Source: Clostridia bacterium
GTDB lineage: Bacteria > Bacillota > Clostridia > Oscillospirales > Acutalibacteraceae
NCBI GenBank assembly: GCA_017442225.1
Contig: JAFSAR010000003.1
Span: 35,752 to 99,751, forward strand
Reading direction: 5' to 3'
DNA length: 64,000 bases
The notes below the pieces were generated by a model that saw only the letters and a program-made list of their open reading frames with translations, searched no databases and was not told the origin of the DNA. Both the position numbers and the translations under genes were made by a program. Within the stretch, counting starts at the first letter, position 1. Every line of letters begins with the position of its first letter. Shown here one piece after another: positions 32,646 through 41,886 of this stretch.

Positions 32646-33902
32646 ATGCAAACTTATGAACATTCGGTTTTACTGGACACCAGTAAATGTACCGGCTGTA
32701 CCACCTGTTTGCGTCACTGCCCTACCGAAGCAATACGCATAAAAGACGGTCACGCTGTTATAAACAGCGACAGGTGTATCGACTGCGGCGAGTGTATTCG
32801 CGTTTGCCCACATAAAGCCAAAAAGGCTGTGTGCAGCAAGCTTGAAAGTATGGACCGCTTCAAGTGGAAAATCGCTCTCCCCGCGCCTACTTTGTACGGC
32901 CAGTTTGATAATCTTGATGATATTGATTGCGTGCTGAGCGGACTCTTAAACATAGGCTTTGATGATGTCTTTGAAGTATCAAAGGCGGCTGAGCTTGTAT
33001 CCGCTTATACACGACTATATCTTAAAACCGACGGTATCAATAAACCTGCTATTAGTTCAGCATGCCCTGTAGTAATGCGACTTATAGCGCTAAGATATCC
33101 GTCACTTAACGATAACATTATTCATATGCTACCTCCCATGGAGGTTGCGGCTCGCCTTGCGCGCGAACGCGCGCTTAAAAATCACCCCGAGCTTAAGGCA
33201 GAAGATATCGGCGTATGCTTTATATCGCCCTGCCCTGCAAAAGCAAGCTACGTAAAAAACGGTTTTGCCGGCTATAAAAGTCAGGTTGACGAGGTTGTGT
33301 CAATAAGCGATATATATTTCTTGCTTATAAACGCAATGAATCGTGAAACTTCTGTTGAAACACTTTCAGAATCGGGTATGATTGGTATTGGTTGGGCACG
33401 TTCAGGCGGTGAAGCCACAGCAATTTTTAACGAAAATTACTTGGCGGCTGACGGCATTGAAAATGTTAATCGTGTTCTTGATCAAATAGAAAACGGTAAT
33501 ATACCTAACCTTGAGTTTGTAGAGCTTAATGCATGTACCGGCGGTTGTGTAGGCGGTGTGCTTACAATGCAAAATCCGTTTATTGCAAAAGCAAGATTAC
33601 AAACCTTACGTAGATATTTACCCGTTTCACAAAACTTCTTAAATGGTGAAGATTCTAAATACATTCCCGATTACTATCTCTTTAATGAGTTGCCTGAATA
33701 TCAACCCATATCACGCCTCAGCTCCAGCATGGCTGAGTCAATGCGTATGATGGCTGATATTCAAAAACTTCGTGAAACACTGCCCGGTATAGATTGCGGC
33801 TCTTGCGGAGCACCTACCTGCCGAGCATTTGCCGAAGACGTAGTAAAAGGAAATGCTAAAATAGAAGATTGCCTTATAAATCTATACAAAAAGGAAGATT
33901 AA
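32646..33902 (+). CDS. HydS-like putative sensory [FeFe]-hydrogenase-domain protein
   Basis: 418 aa. Two [4Fe-4S] ferredoxin motifs (Cys15/18/21/25 and Cys44/47/50/54) precede a hydrogenase-like domain. Its H-cluster motifs are altered: L1 is SSACPVV (Cys140 kept, proton-shuttle Cys replaced by Ala), L2 is SPCPAK (Cys196), L3 is ELNACTGGCVGG (Cys297, Cys301), so cubane ligands persist while the proton path is changed, as described for Thermotoga HydS. The C-terminus adds an Fe-S module (GIDCGSCGAPTCRAF, residues 381-395) in place of a PAS domain. Probably a redox/H2 sensor rather than a turnover enzyme. Confidence 0.85.
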   Translation: MQTYEHSVLLDTSKCTGCTTCLRHCPTEAIRIKDGHAVINSDRCIDCGECIRVCPHKAKKAVCSKLESMDRFKWKIALPAPTLYGQFDNLDDIDCVLSGLLNIGFDDVFEVSKAAELVSAYTRLYLKTDGINKPAISSACPVVMRLIALRYPSLNDNIIHMLPPMEVAARLARERALKNHPELKAEDIGVCFISPCPAKASYVKNGFAGYKSQVDEVVSISDIYFLLINAMNRETSVETLSESGMIGIGWARSGGEATAIFNENYLAADGIENVNRVLDQIENGNIPNLEFVELNACTGGCVGGVLTMQNPFIAKARLQTLRRYLPVSQNFLNGEDSKYIPDYYLFNELPEYQPISRLSSSMAESMRMMADIQKLRETLPGIDCGSCGAPTCRAFAEDVVKGNAKIEDCLINLYKKED

Positions 33903-33903
33903 A

Positions 33904-34230
33904 ATGACGGTATATGATTTAAGCAAAAACAGTCAGTTTAATGTTCTTACTATGCCCGAACCCGAGCGTGAAATAAACGGCGTTTACATAGGCGACCTGC
34001 TTAGCTGGGTGATGGGCAAAGCACAGTACGATAACGTATGGATTACCATTATGTCCAACATAAACGTTATTGCTGTGGCTTCTCTTTCAGATGTTTCCTG
34101 TGTTCTTTTGGCAGAGGGTGTAACCCTTGATGACGAGGTGTTAAACACCGCTAAACAAAAGGGCATAAATATACTCTCAACCCCACTTGCAGCCTATGAG
34201 GCGGCGGTTAGAATTTCGGGTATTATGTGA
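33904..34230 (+). CDS. DRTGG-domain protein 2
   Basis: 108 aa. The pattern REINGVYIGDLLSWVMGKA, then VWITIMSNINVIAVASLSDV and GINILSTPLAAYEAAVRISG fits the same DRTGG-like fold as the gene at 31863. It overlaps the next gene's ATG by four bases (ATGTGATGA region), in a tightly packed operon. Regulatory role inferred from context. Confidence 0.75.
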   Translation: MTVYDLSKNSQFNVLTMPEPEREINGVYIGDLLSWVMGKAQYDNVWITIMSNINVIAVASLSDVSCVLLAEGVTLDDEVLNTAKQKGINILSTPLAAYEAAVRISGIM

Positions 34231-34955
34231 TGAATAGGTATTATTACGACCTACATATTCACTCGTGTCTTTCCCCTTGCGGTGACGACGACAATACTCC
34301 AAACAATATTGCAGGTATGGCATCTCTTTGCGGGCTTAATATTGTGGCTCTTACCGACCACAATTCAACTGCAAACTGCCCTGCATTTTTTGAGGCGGCT
34401 CGTCGATATGGTATTATACCTGTCGCAGGTATGGAGCTTACCACAAGCGAAGACATACACATCATATGTCTTTTTGAAACGCTCGAGGGTGCTATGGCAT
34501 TTGGTGAAAAGGTAAAAGAATATCGCATACCTATAGAAAACCGTCCCGATATTTTCGGGTCTCAACAAATTCTTGACGGGCAGGATAACATAATCGGTGA
34601 AGAAAAAAATCTGCTTATCAATGCAACGCTTATTTCTGTAGAAGAAGTACCCTCGTTGATCGCAGAGTTTGGCGGCATTTGCTACCCCGCTCACATTGAC
34701 CGACAGTCAAACGGTATTATATCGGTGTTGGGTACCTTCCCCGTGACTCCGCATTTTAATTGTGTGGAATTTCACGATGGCAGTAAAGCCACCGAATATG
34801 TACAGAAATACGGCTTGCAGGATAAAAAAATAATTGTAAGTTCAGATGCGCATAACCTTACCGATATGCGAGACCGTCAAAACTATTTTGAACTCGATGA
34901 TGAGCCTTACAGTAGTGATTTTGTGCGAAGTCAGCTTTTTAAACATTTGAGGTGA
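34227..34955 (+). CDS. PHP-domain metal-dependent phosphoesterase
   Basis: 242 aa. Motif I DLHIHSCLSPCGD, motif II ALTDHNS, the Glu of VAGMELTTSEDIH, YPAHIDRQ and SSDAHN give the full set of PHP metal ligands. Similar proteins (YciV/TrpH class) hydrolyse phosphoesters or short RNA. It is repeatedly seen in hydrogenase operons, but the substrate there is unknown. Start could be the ATG at 34227 or 34230. Confidence 0.88.
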   Translation: MMNRYYYDLHIHSCLSPCGDDDNTPNNIAGMASLCGLNIVALTDHNSTANCPAFFEAARRYGIIPVAGMELTTSEDIHIICLFETLEGAMAFGEKVKEYRIPIENRPDIFGSQQILDGQDNIIGEEKNLLINATLISVEEVPSLIAEFGGICYPAHIDRQSNGIISVLGTFPVTPHFNCVEFHDGSKATEYVQKYGLQDKKIIVSSDAHNLTDMRDRQNYFELDDEPYSSDFVRSQLFKHLR

Positions 34956-34959
34956 TATT

Positions 34960-35508
34960 TTGAAGGAATTATCTTTAAATATTCTTGATATTACCGAAAA
35001 TTCGGTAAAAGCGGGCGCAACCTTAACCGAAATTTCTATTATTGAAAGCGGTGACACCCTCACCCTTACGATAAAAGATGACGGCTGCGGTATGAGTGAT
35101 GAGGTTTTAAAAACGGTTGAAAATCCGTTTTACACCACTCGCACCACGCGTAAAGTAGGTCTCGGTATTCCGCTTCTTAAAATGGCGGCAGAACAAACCG
35201 GCGGCGAGGTTAAAATAATTTCAAGCGCTGCCCCCGATAATCACGGTACCACCGTGACAGCGCAGTTTTATAAAAATCATCTGGACTTTACACCGCTTGG
35301 CGACATTAAAGAAACGGTTATTACCTTAATACAAGGTCACCCTGATACCGATTTTCTCTTTATTCACCAAACGGATGCAGGCGAAGTAAAGCTTGACACC
35401 CGTGAGCTTCGCGTAATACTTGAGGGTGTCCCACTTGACACATACGAGGTAATCGTATGGATAAAAGAGTACCTTAACGAGCAGTATCAACTGTTGGTTA
35501 ATATATAA
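34960..35508 (+). CDS. Soluble GHKL (histidine-kinase-type) ATPase
   Basis: 182 aa. N box LNILDITENSVKAGAT, G1 DDGCGMSD, F/G2 GLGIPLLKMAAEQTGGEV, matching the ATPase domain of a two-component kinase but without H-box or sensor domain; about 80 extra C-terminal residues follow. TTG start at 34960 behind GAGGTG. Equivalent genes sit between NuoE- and NuoF-like genes in other multimeric hydrogenase operons. Partner unknown. Confidence 0.85.
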   Translation: MKELSLNILDITENSVKAGATLTEISIIESGDTLTLTIKDDGCGMSDEVLKTVENPFYTTRTTRKVGLGIPLLKMAAEQTGGEVKIISSAAPDNHGTTVTAQFYKNHLDFTPLGDIKETVITLIQGHPDTDFLFIHQTDAGEVKLDTRELRVILEGVPLDTYEVIVWIKEYLNEQYQLLVNI

Positions 35509-35544
35509 ATTAATAAATTATTTCCAGAAAGGAAGTTATAAAAA

Positions 35545-35913
35545 ATGAAATCTTTGGCTGAACTTCAGGCAATCAAAGACAAAATGAAAGACAAGGTTGT
35601 AATCCGTGAAGGTGCAAGCTCAACACGTGTTGTTGTTGGTATGGCTACCTGCGGCATTGCAGCAGGCGCTCGCCCCGTACTTAGTGCTTTTGTTGAAGCG
35701 GTAAACGAGGGTGGCTTGGCACAAAGCGTAACCGTTTCACAGACAGGCTGTGTAGGTCTTTGCCAATATGAACCTATTGTTGAGGTTTATGAAGCAGGTA
35801 AAGACAAGGTTACTTATGTTAAGATGACTGCTGACAAGGCAAAAGAAGTTGTAGAAAAGCATCTTAAAGGTGGCAAGGTTGTAACAGAGTACACCGTTGC
35901 TAACTGTGAATAA
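35545..35913 (+). CDS. Thioredoxin-like [2Fe-2S] protein of the hydrogenase operon
   Basis: 122 aa. C-terminal NuoE-like ferredoxin domain with MATCGIAAGARPV and QTGCVGLCQYEPIVEV providing the cluster cysteines. GAAAGGAAG precedes the ATG. Possibly an additional electron-transfer subunit or a regulatory partner of HydB, as in HndABCD-type complexes (HndB). Confidence 0.85.
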   Translation: MKSLAELQAIKDKMKDKVVIREGASSTRVVVGMATCGIAAGARPVLSAFVEAVNEGGLAQSVTVSQTGCVGLCQYEPIVEVYEAGKDKVTYVKMTADKAKEVVEKHLKGGKVVTEYTVANCE

Positions 35914-35930
35914 TATTTGGAGGTAAAGTT

Positions 35931-37751
35931 ATGATTCGTGCACATGTACTTATTTGTGGCGGTACAGGCTGTACCTCGTCAGGTAGTAAGAAAATTCAGG
36001 AAGCATTTGAGCAGAACATTGCAGCTGCAGGTCTTAGCGAAGAAGTAAAACTCGTTCAGACAGGCTGTTTCGGTCTTTGCGCATTGGGTCCTGTTGTTAT
36101 TGTTTATCCTGACGGTACCTTCTATAGCCGTGTTACCACCGATGACGTAAAAGAAATTGTTGAAGAACATCTTCTTAAGGGCCGTCCTGTTGAGCGTTTG
36201 GTTTACAGCGATACAGGTGCAGAGGAGGTAGTAGAGGCTGCAAACGTATCACTTAACGATACTGCGTTCTACAAATCACAAAATCGTGTTGTTCTTCGTA
36301 ACTGCGGCGTTATCGACCCCGAAAACATAGATGAGTATATCGCTATGGACGGTTACGCAGCGCTTGGTAAGGTTCTTACCGAGATGAAACCTGAAGACGT
36401 TATCCAGACTGTTTTGGATTCAGGTCTTCGCGGTCGTGGTGGCGGTGGCTTCCCGACAGGTCTTAAGTGGAAATTCTGCGCTCCTAACAAGGCGGCTCAA
36501 AAATATGTAGTATGTAACGCCGACGAAGGTGACCCAGGCGCATTCATGGACCGTTCGGTTCTTGAGGGTGACCCACACTGTATTATCGAAGCTATGGCTA
36601 TTGCGGGTTATGCAGTAGGCGCTACAAAGGGTTACGTTTACGTTCGCGCTGAGTACCCCATAGCTGTTGCTCGCTTGCAAAAGGCTATTGATCAGGCTAA
36701 CGAATACGGTCTTCTCGGTAAAGACATCTTTGGCTCAGGCTTTGATTTTGACCTTCAAATTCGTCTTGGCGCAGGCGCATTCGTTTGCGGCGAGGAAACC
36801 GCTCTTATGACATCTATTGAGGGTAACCGTGGTGAACCACGTCCACGTCCTCCGTTCCCTGCTGTTAAGGGTCTTTACAATTCACCTACCGTTGAAAACA
36901 ACGTTGAAACCTTTGCTAACATTCCACAAATCATCCTCAATGGTGCTGACTGGTTTAAGACAATGGGTACCGAAAAGGCACCCGGTACAAAGGTATTCGC
37001 TCTTGGTGGTAAGATTGAACACACAGGTCTTGTAGAAATCTCTATGGGTACTACACTCCGTCACATTATCGAAGACATCGGCGGCGGTATCCCTAACGGT
37101 AAGAAGTTCAAAGCTGCTCAAACAGGTGGTCCTTCAGGCGGTTGTATTCCTGAGTCACTTATTGATACCGAGGTTGACTTTGACAACCTTACCGCTATCG
37201 GTTGTATGATGGGTTCAGGCGGTCTTATCGTTATGGACGAAGACAACTGTATGGTTGATATGGCTAAATTCTTCCTTGAATTTACCGTTGACGAATCTTG
37301 CGGTAAGTGTACTCCTTGCCGTGTTGGTACAAAGAGACTTCTTGAAATGCTTGATAAGATTACCGAGGGTAAGGCAACACTTGAAGACCTCGACAAGCTT
37401 GAAGAGCTTTGCTACTACATTAAGCAGAACTCTCTGTGCGGTCTTGGTCAGACAGCTCCAAACCCCGTACTTGCAACACTTAAGTTCTTCCGCGACGAGT
37501 ATGTAGCTCACGTTGTTGACAAAAAGTGTCCTGCGGGCGTATGTAAGGATCTTCTCACATTTGTTATCGATAAAGATAAGTGTATCGGTTGCGGTCTTTG
37601 CGCTAGAAACTGCCCTGTTAGCGCAATTGAAAAGACCGACTACATAGCACCCGGTCACAAGCTTGCTTCTTACAACATTGATACTACCAAGTGCATTAAG
37701 TGCGGCGTATGTATCGGTAACTGTAAGTTTAAGGCAATCAGTAAGGTTTAA
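35931..37751 (+). CDS. hydB: NADH-linked [FeFe]-hydrogenase subunit HydB (NuoF-like)
   Basis: 606 aa. N-terminal thioredoxin-like [2Fe-2S] domain (GGTGCTSSGSKK, QTGCFGLCALGPV), then NuoF core with NADH/FMN site GLRGRGGGGFPTGLKW and CNADEGDPGAFMDR, the NuoF [4Fe-4S] ESCGKCTPCRVGTKR, and two C-terminal [4Fe-4S] motifs (CIGCGLCARNCPV, CIKCGVCIGNCKF). It exchanges electrons with NADH; in the related Thermotoga enzyme, with ferredoxin too. Codon choice is strongly biased, suggesting high expression. Confidence 0.95.
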   Translation: MIRAHVLICGGTGCTSSGSKKIQEAFEQNIAAAGLSEEVKLVQTGCFGLCALGPVVIVYPDGTFYSRVTTDDVKEIVEEHLLKGRPVERLVYSDTGAEEVVEAANVSLNDTAFYKSQNRVVLRNCGVIDPENIDEYIAMDGYAALGKVLTEMKPEDVIQTVLDSGLRGRGGGGFPTGLKWKFCAPNKAAQKYVVCNADEGDPGAFMDRSVLEGDPHCIIEAMAIAGYAVGATKGYVYVRAEYPIAVARLQKAIDQANEYGLLGKDIFGSGFDFDLQIRLGAGAFVCGEETALMTSIEGNRGEPRPRPPFPAVKGLYNSPTVENNVETFANIPQIILNGADWFKTMGTEKAPGTKVFALGGKIEHTGLVEISMGTTLRHIIEDIGGGIPNGKKFKAAQTGGPSGGCIPESLIDTEVDFDNLTAIGCMMGSGGLIVMDEDNCMVDMAKFFLEFTVDESCGKCTPCRVGTKRLLEMLDKITEGKATLEDLDKLEELCYYIKQNSLCGLGQTAPNPVLATLKFFRDEYVAHVVDKKCPAGVCKDLLTFVIDKDKCIGCGLCARNCPVSAIEKTDYIAPGHKLASYNIDTTKCIKCGVCIGNCKFKAISKV

Positions 37752-37769
37752 GAAAGGAGCCGAACACAA

Positions 37770-39524
37770 ATGGATATGATTAACGTAAAAATTAACGGCA
37801 TTGCAGTAAGCGTGCCAAAGGGCTCCACCGTTTTAGAGGCTGCCCGCGTAGCAGGTGTAGAAATTCCTACCCTTTGCTTTATGAAAGAGCGTAACGAGAT
37901 TGGTGCTTGCCGTATTTGTATGGTAGAGGTTAACGAAGGTCGCGGTTTCCGTATGGTTACTGCCTGCGTATATCCTTGCACCGACGGTATGGAGGTTATC
38001 ACCAACTCTGAAAAAGTTCAAAAATCACGCAAGACTACACTTGAGCTTATTCTTTCAACACATGACAAAAAATGTCTTTCTTGCGCACGCTCTACCAACT
38101 GTGAGCTTCAAAAGCTCTGCCGTGACTACGGCGTTGATGAAGGCGCATTCGAGGGCTTTAAGCCTGTATATGAGCTTGACTACAGCACTCCACACCTTGT
38201 TCGTGACAACAACAAGTGTATTCTTTGCCGTCGTTGCGTAGCGGTTTGTGAGGAGCAGTACGTAAGTGTTATCGGCGCTAATGACCGCGGTATCGACACC
38301 AATATCGGTCAAGCATTTGAACTCTCTCTTAACAACACACCTTGTATCTCTTGCGGTCAGTGTACTGCAGTTTGTCCTACAGGCGCACTTACCGAAAAGG
38401 ATGATACCGATAAGATTTGGGCAGCTTTAGCTGACCCCAGCAAGACAGTTGTTGTTCAGACTGCTCCATCAGTTCGTGCAACCTTGGGCGAATGCTTCGG
38501 TATGCCAATTGGCTCTAACGTAGAGGGCAAAATGGTTGCAGCGCTTCGTCGCCTTGGATTCGACAAGGTATTTGACACCAACTTTGCTGCTGACCTTACA
38601 ATTGTTGAAGAGGCTAACGAGCTTATTGACCGCGTTAAGAACGGCGGCGTACTCCCGATGATTACCTCTTGCTCACCTGGTTGGGTTAAGTTCTGCGAAT
38701 TCTACTACCCAGATATGATTAATCATCTTTCTACCTGCAAGTCACCACAGCAGATGGCAGGTGCCGTTATTAAGACATATTGGGCAGATAAGGCAGGCAT
38801 TGACGCTAAAGACATCGTAAGTGTATCAGTAATGCCCTGTACTGCTAAAAAGTTTGAAATTGGTCGTGAAGATCAGTCGGCTGCAGGTGTTCCCGATGTT
38901 GATATTGCTATCACCACCCGTGAGCTTGGCCGTATGATTGAACGCGCAGGCCTTAATTTCGCAAATCTTCCTGATGAAGATTTTGACAATCCTCTCGGTG
39001 AAGATACAGGCGCGGCTGTTATATTCGGCGCAACAGGCGGTGTTATGGAAGCAGCGCTTCGTACAGCTAACGACTGGATAAGCGGTAAAGACAACGCTGA
39101 CGTTGACTACACTGCAGTTCGTGGCACAATGGGACTTAAACAAGCTACTGCTAAGCTTGGCGATATGGAAGTTAAGGTTGCTGTAGCCTCTGGCGCCGCT
39201 GCTGCAAAGGTTGTTATGGACAAGATGAAGGCAGGCAACCCAGACGGTTGGACCTTTGTTGAAATTATGGGATGCCCAGGCGGTTGCGTAAACGGCGGCG
39301 GTCAGCCAATTCAGCCTCAGTCAGTTCGTGACACAGTTGACCTTAAGGCTGTTCGCGCAAAGGCACTCTACGATGCTGACGCTGCAAGCGCTATTCGTAA
39401 GTCACACGAGTCACCCGTTGTAAAGGCTCTTTACAGCGAATGGTATGACGGTTTTGGCGGCCACAAGGCTCACCACGACCTCCACACCAGCTATGTAGCT
39501 CGTAAGAAATACAACGCTGAATAA
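37770..39524 (+). CDS. hydA: [FeFe]-hydrogenase catalytic subunit HydA
   Basis: 584 aa. [2Fe-2S] domain (Cys36, 47, 50, 66), His-ligated [4Fe-4S] (HDKKCLSCARSTNCELQKLC, residues 98-117), two ferredoxin clusters (150-160 and 192-202), then the H-cluster domain with L1 TSCSPGW (299-305), L2 MPCTAK (355-360) and L3 EIMGCPGGCVNGGGQP (498-513), and a short C-terminal helix region like the small subunit. L1 has Ser302 where the textbook motif has the second Cys. Produces or oxidises H2, coupled to HydB/HydC. Preceded by AAGGAG. Confidence 0.96.
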   Translation: MDMINVKINGIAVSVPKGSTVLEAARVAGVEIPTLCFMKERNEIGACRICMVEVNEGRGFRMVTACVYPCTDGMEVITNSEKVQKSRKTTLELILSTHDKKCLSCARSTNCELQKLCRDYGVDEGAFEGFKPVYELDYSTPHLVRDNNKCILCRRCVAVCEEQYVSVIGANDRGIDTNIGQAFELSLNNTPCISCGQCTAVCPTGALTEKDDTDKIWAALADPSKTVVVQTAPSVRATLGECFGMPIGSNVEGKMVAALRRLGFDKVFDTNFAADLTIVEEANELIDRVKNGGVLPMITSCSPGWVKFCEFYYPDMINHLSTCKSPQQMAGAVIKTYWADKAGIDAKDIVSVSVMPCTAKKFEIGREDQSAAGVPDVDIAITTRELGRMIERAGLNFANLPDEDFDNPLGEDTGAAVIFGATGGVMEAALRTANDWISGKDNADVDYTAVRGTMGLKQATAKLGDMEVKVAVASGAAAAKVVMDKMKAGNPDGWTFVEIMGCPGGCVNGGGQPIQPQSVRDTVDLKAVRAKALYDADAASAIRKSHESPVVKALYSEWYDGFGGHKAHHDLHTSYVARKKYNAE

Positions 39525-39546
39525 TACACAATTAAACCAAAATATT

Positions 39547-39582
39547 AAGCACTTGCTATAGTGATATAGCAAGTGCTTTTTT
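39547..39582. terminator. Bidirectional terminator between hydA and malQ
   Basis: Perfect 14-bp stem AAGCACTTGCTATA with GTGA loop and TTTTTT; nearly identical to the terminator at 20473-20504. Confidence 0.9.
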
Positions 39583-39587
39583 ATGTG

Positions 39588-41081
39588 TCAATTTCTTTCT
39601 TTTGTTAATTTCTTTAATAATTTTGCATTGTCAACACTTATATCATCCTTACTCATCCGCCATTTCCAATTACCCCTTTTGGTTCCGGGAATATTCATAC
39701 GTGCCGATGTGTCAAGAGAGAGTATATCCTGCATAGGAATAATACAAAGCATCGAATTAGATTTTGACAACGCACGTATCATATCATGCGCAATACAACC
39801 AGTGTTATTTCTTATAAGGGTATTAAAAATCACTCGTTCTTTTGTGGACGCCTTATTATACCAACCAAGTGCTGTGTTGTTATCGTGCGTACCTGTATAA
39901 CACACACAGTTATATGGGTAATTTTGCGGTAGGTACATATTTTGCATATCCCCGTTAAAGCCGAACTGCAAAATTTTCATATTGGGAAAATCGGTGTGCT
40001 TTAAAAGTGTGATTACCTCAGGGTCGTCCTCTCCGCCTAAATCCTCGGCGATTATATTTATCTCCCCCATCGCCTCTTGCATCTTATTCCAAAAAGCTGC
40101 GCCCTCACCCTTTTGCCAGCTACCCAATGTGGCATTTTTACTACCGTAGGGAATTTGAAAATAATTTGCAAAAGCGCGAAAATGGTCTATGCGCAAAACA
40201 TCATACAGACGGCGGCAAAATAATAGTCTTGACTGCCACCATCGGTAGCCATCGCGTTTCATATTCTGCCAATTATATATGGGATTGCCCCATAACTGAC
40301 CGTTTTCTGAAAATATATCGGGTGGCACGCCTGCGACGGCTGTGGGTGTGAAATCGCGCCCAACCTTAAAATCGTCGGGGTTACTCCAAACATCTACACT
40401 GTCAGGCGACACGTAAAACGGTATATCACCTATTATTTTCACGCCTTTACAGTTGGCATAGCGCTTTAGATCATAATACTGACAAAAAAAGAAATACTGC
40501 GTGATTTTATAAAAATCAATCAGATTTTTATATCTTTCTTTAAAATCATCAGTTTCTTCGGGTATGCGGTATTTTATTCCGTCGGGTAGCTCACTAAGTA
40601 TTTGTGTTCCTGACACTTGTAGTGCCGACACAAATAGAGCGTAATCTTCTATCCAAAAAGCGTTGTCCTTTAAAAAGCTTTGATAATTTTTATTGCTTTT
40701 ATCAAAATTTTCTGCCGCTTTTTGAAGTATTGGCAATTTAAAATTTCTTACCGCATCATAGTCAACGTTTTGTGAAAATTCCCGCGATTTTATATCACCA
40801 GACGCAATCAGTCCGTCACGTATTAAAAAATCAAGGTCAATATAAAGTATCTCACCCGCAAAAGTACTTGTCGATTTATACGGCGAATTTCCTTCACCCA
40901 AAGGATTGAGCGGCAAAATCTGCCAGAAGCGTTGCTTGGACTCGCACAAAAAATCCACAAATCTATATGCCTCGGCGCCGAAAGCACCTATTCCGTACGG
41001 TGACGGCAACGATGATACGGCAAGTAATACACCGCTGTATCTTTGCTTTTCTTTATCCCTTAACGGCACCTGCAGCCACAC
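39588..41081 (-). CDS. malQ: 4-alpha-glucanotransferase (amylomaltase, GH77)
   Basis: About 497 aa. GH77 motifs: GVLLAVSSLPSPYGIGAFG, ILPLNPLGEGNSPYKSTSTF, DIPFYVSPDSVDVW, IDHFRAFANYFQIPYG (nucleophile region), INIIAEDLG (acid/base Glu) and CYTGTHDNNT. Rearranges maltodextrins. The start is uncertain: GTG at 41081 or 41069, both inside the 3' end of the permease gene, so translation is coupled to it. Last gene of an importer operon, implying the imported sugar is a malto-oligosaccharide. Confidence 0.93.
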   Translation of the reverse strand: MWLQVPLRDKEKQRYSGVLLAVSSLPSPYGIGAFGAEAYRFVDFLCESKQRFWQILPLNPLGEGNSPYKSTSTFAGEILYIDLDFLIRDGLIASGDIKSREFSQNVDYDAVRNFKLPILQKAAENFDKSNKNYQSFLKDNAFWIEDYALFVSALQVSGTQILSELPDGIKYRIPEETDDFKERYKNLIDFYKITQYFFFCQYYDLKRYANCKGVKIIGDIPFYVSPDSVDVWSNPDDFKVGRDFTPTAVAGVPPDIFSENGQLWGNPIYNWQNMKRDGYRWWQSRLLFCRRLYDVLRIDHFRAFANYFQIPYGSKNATLGSWQKGEGAAFWNKMQEAMGEINIIAEDLGGEDDPEVITLLKHTDFPNMKILQFGFNGDMQNMYLPQNYPYNCVCYTGTHDNNTALGWYNKASTKERVIFNTLIRNNTGCIAHDMIRALSKSNSMLCIIPMQDILSLDTSARMNIPGTKRGNWKWRMSKDDISVDNAKLLKKLTKERN

Positions 41082-41886
41082 CCTTAATAATATATTTTTG
41101 ACAAGTCAGGTAAAAAATAACTACCGGTACGATACTAAGCACCAGCATCGCCATCATAGCGCCCATATCCACCGAGCCATAACCACCCTTTAAATACTGT
41201 ACGGCGATGGGTATCGTTTTATAGTCACTGCCTATTACAAGATATGGCAGCAGATAGTCGTTCCACACCCACATTGTGTTAAGGATAGCCACCGTTATGG
41301 CGGTGGGCTTCAGTATTGGAAATACCACGTGCCAGAAGGTTTGCAAAACGCTGCAACCGTCTATAATTGCCGCTTCTTCGAGGCTTAGCGGTATTGACTT
41401 GATAAATCCCGAAAAAATAAAGACCGAAAGTCCTGCGCCAAAGCCTAAATATATTAAAATCAGTCCAAAAGGATTATCAAGCCGCAGTACATTTGCAATT
41501 TTGGACATTGTAAACATAACCATCTGAAACGGTACTATCATTGAAAATACAAACAAGTAATATAAAATGCTGTTAAAACGTTTTTTTACTCTTGTTATAT
41601 ACCACGCGGTCATTGCCGTCAGCAAAACGATAACCGCCACCGAGCCTACCGTTATAAACAACGACCACAAAAATGCCGATATAAAGCCCGTGTCATTTAT
41701 GCCTTTTATATAATTTTCCACACCCGCAAAGGTGTTGGAATTTGGCAGCACAAAGGGTGTCTGACTTATAGAAAATTTATCTTTAAAAGAATTTGCAACA
41801 ACAGTAATTATGGGTATTAAAAAGATAAAACTTAAACACAGCAAAAAGATAAATATTAAAACGTTTGAAATTTTTACTTTTTTCAT
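41053..41886 (-). CDS. ABC sugar transporter permease (MalG-like)
   Basis: 277 aa with six membrane segments and the permease EAA loop EEAAIIDGCSVLQTFWHVVFP. The ATG at 41886 overlaps the previous gene's stop (TGATG). A TTG one codon upstream is possible. No ATP-binding subunit gene lies in the operon, so it probably shares a MsmK-type ATPase encoded elsewhere. Confidence 0.92.
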   Translation of the reverse strand: MKKVKISNVLIFIFLLCLSFIFLIPIITVVANSFKDKFSISQTPFVLPNSNTFAGVENYIKGINDTGFISAFLWSLFITVGSVAVIVLLTAMTAWYITRVKKRFNSILYYLFVFSMIVPFQMVMFTMSKIANVLRLDNPFGLILIYLGFGAGLSVFIFSGFIKSIPLSLEEAAIIDGCSVLQTFWHVVFPILKPTAITVAILNTMWVWNDYLLPYLVIGSDYKTIPIAVQYLKGGYGSVDMGAMMAMLVLSIVPVVIFYLTCQKYIIKGVAAGAVKG

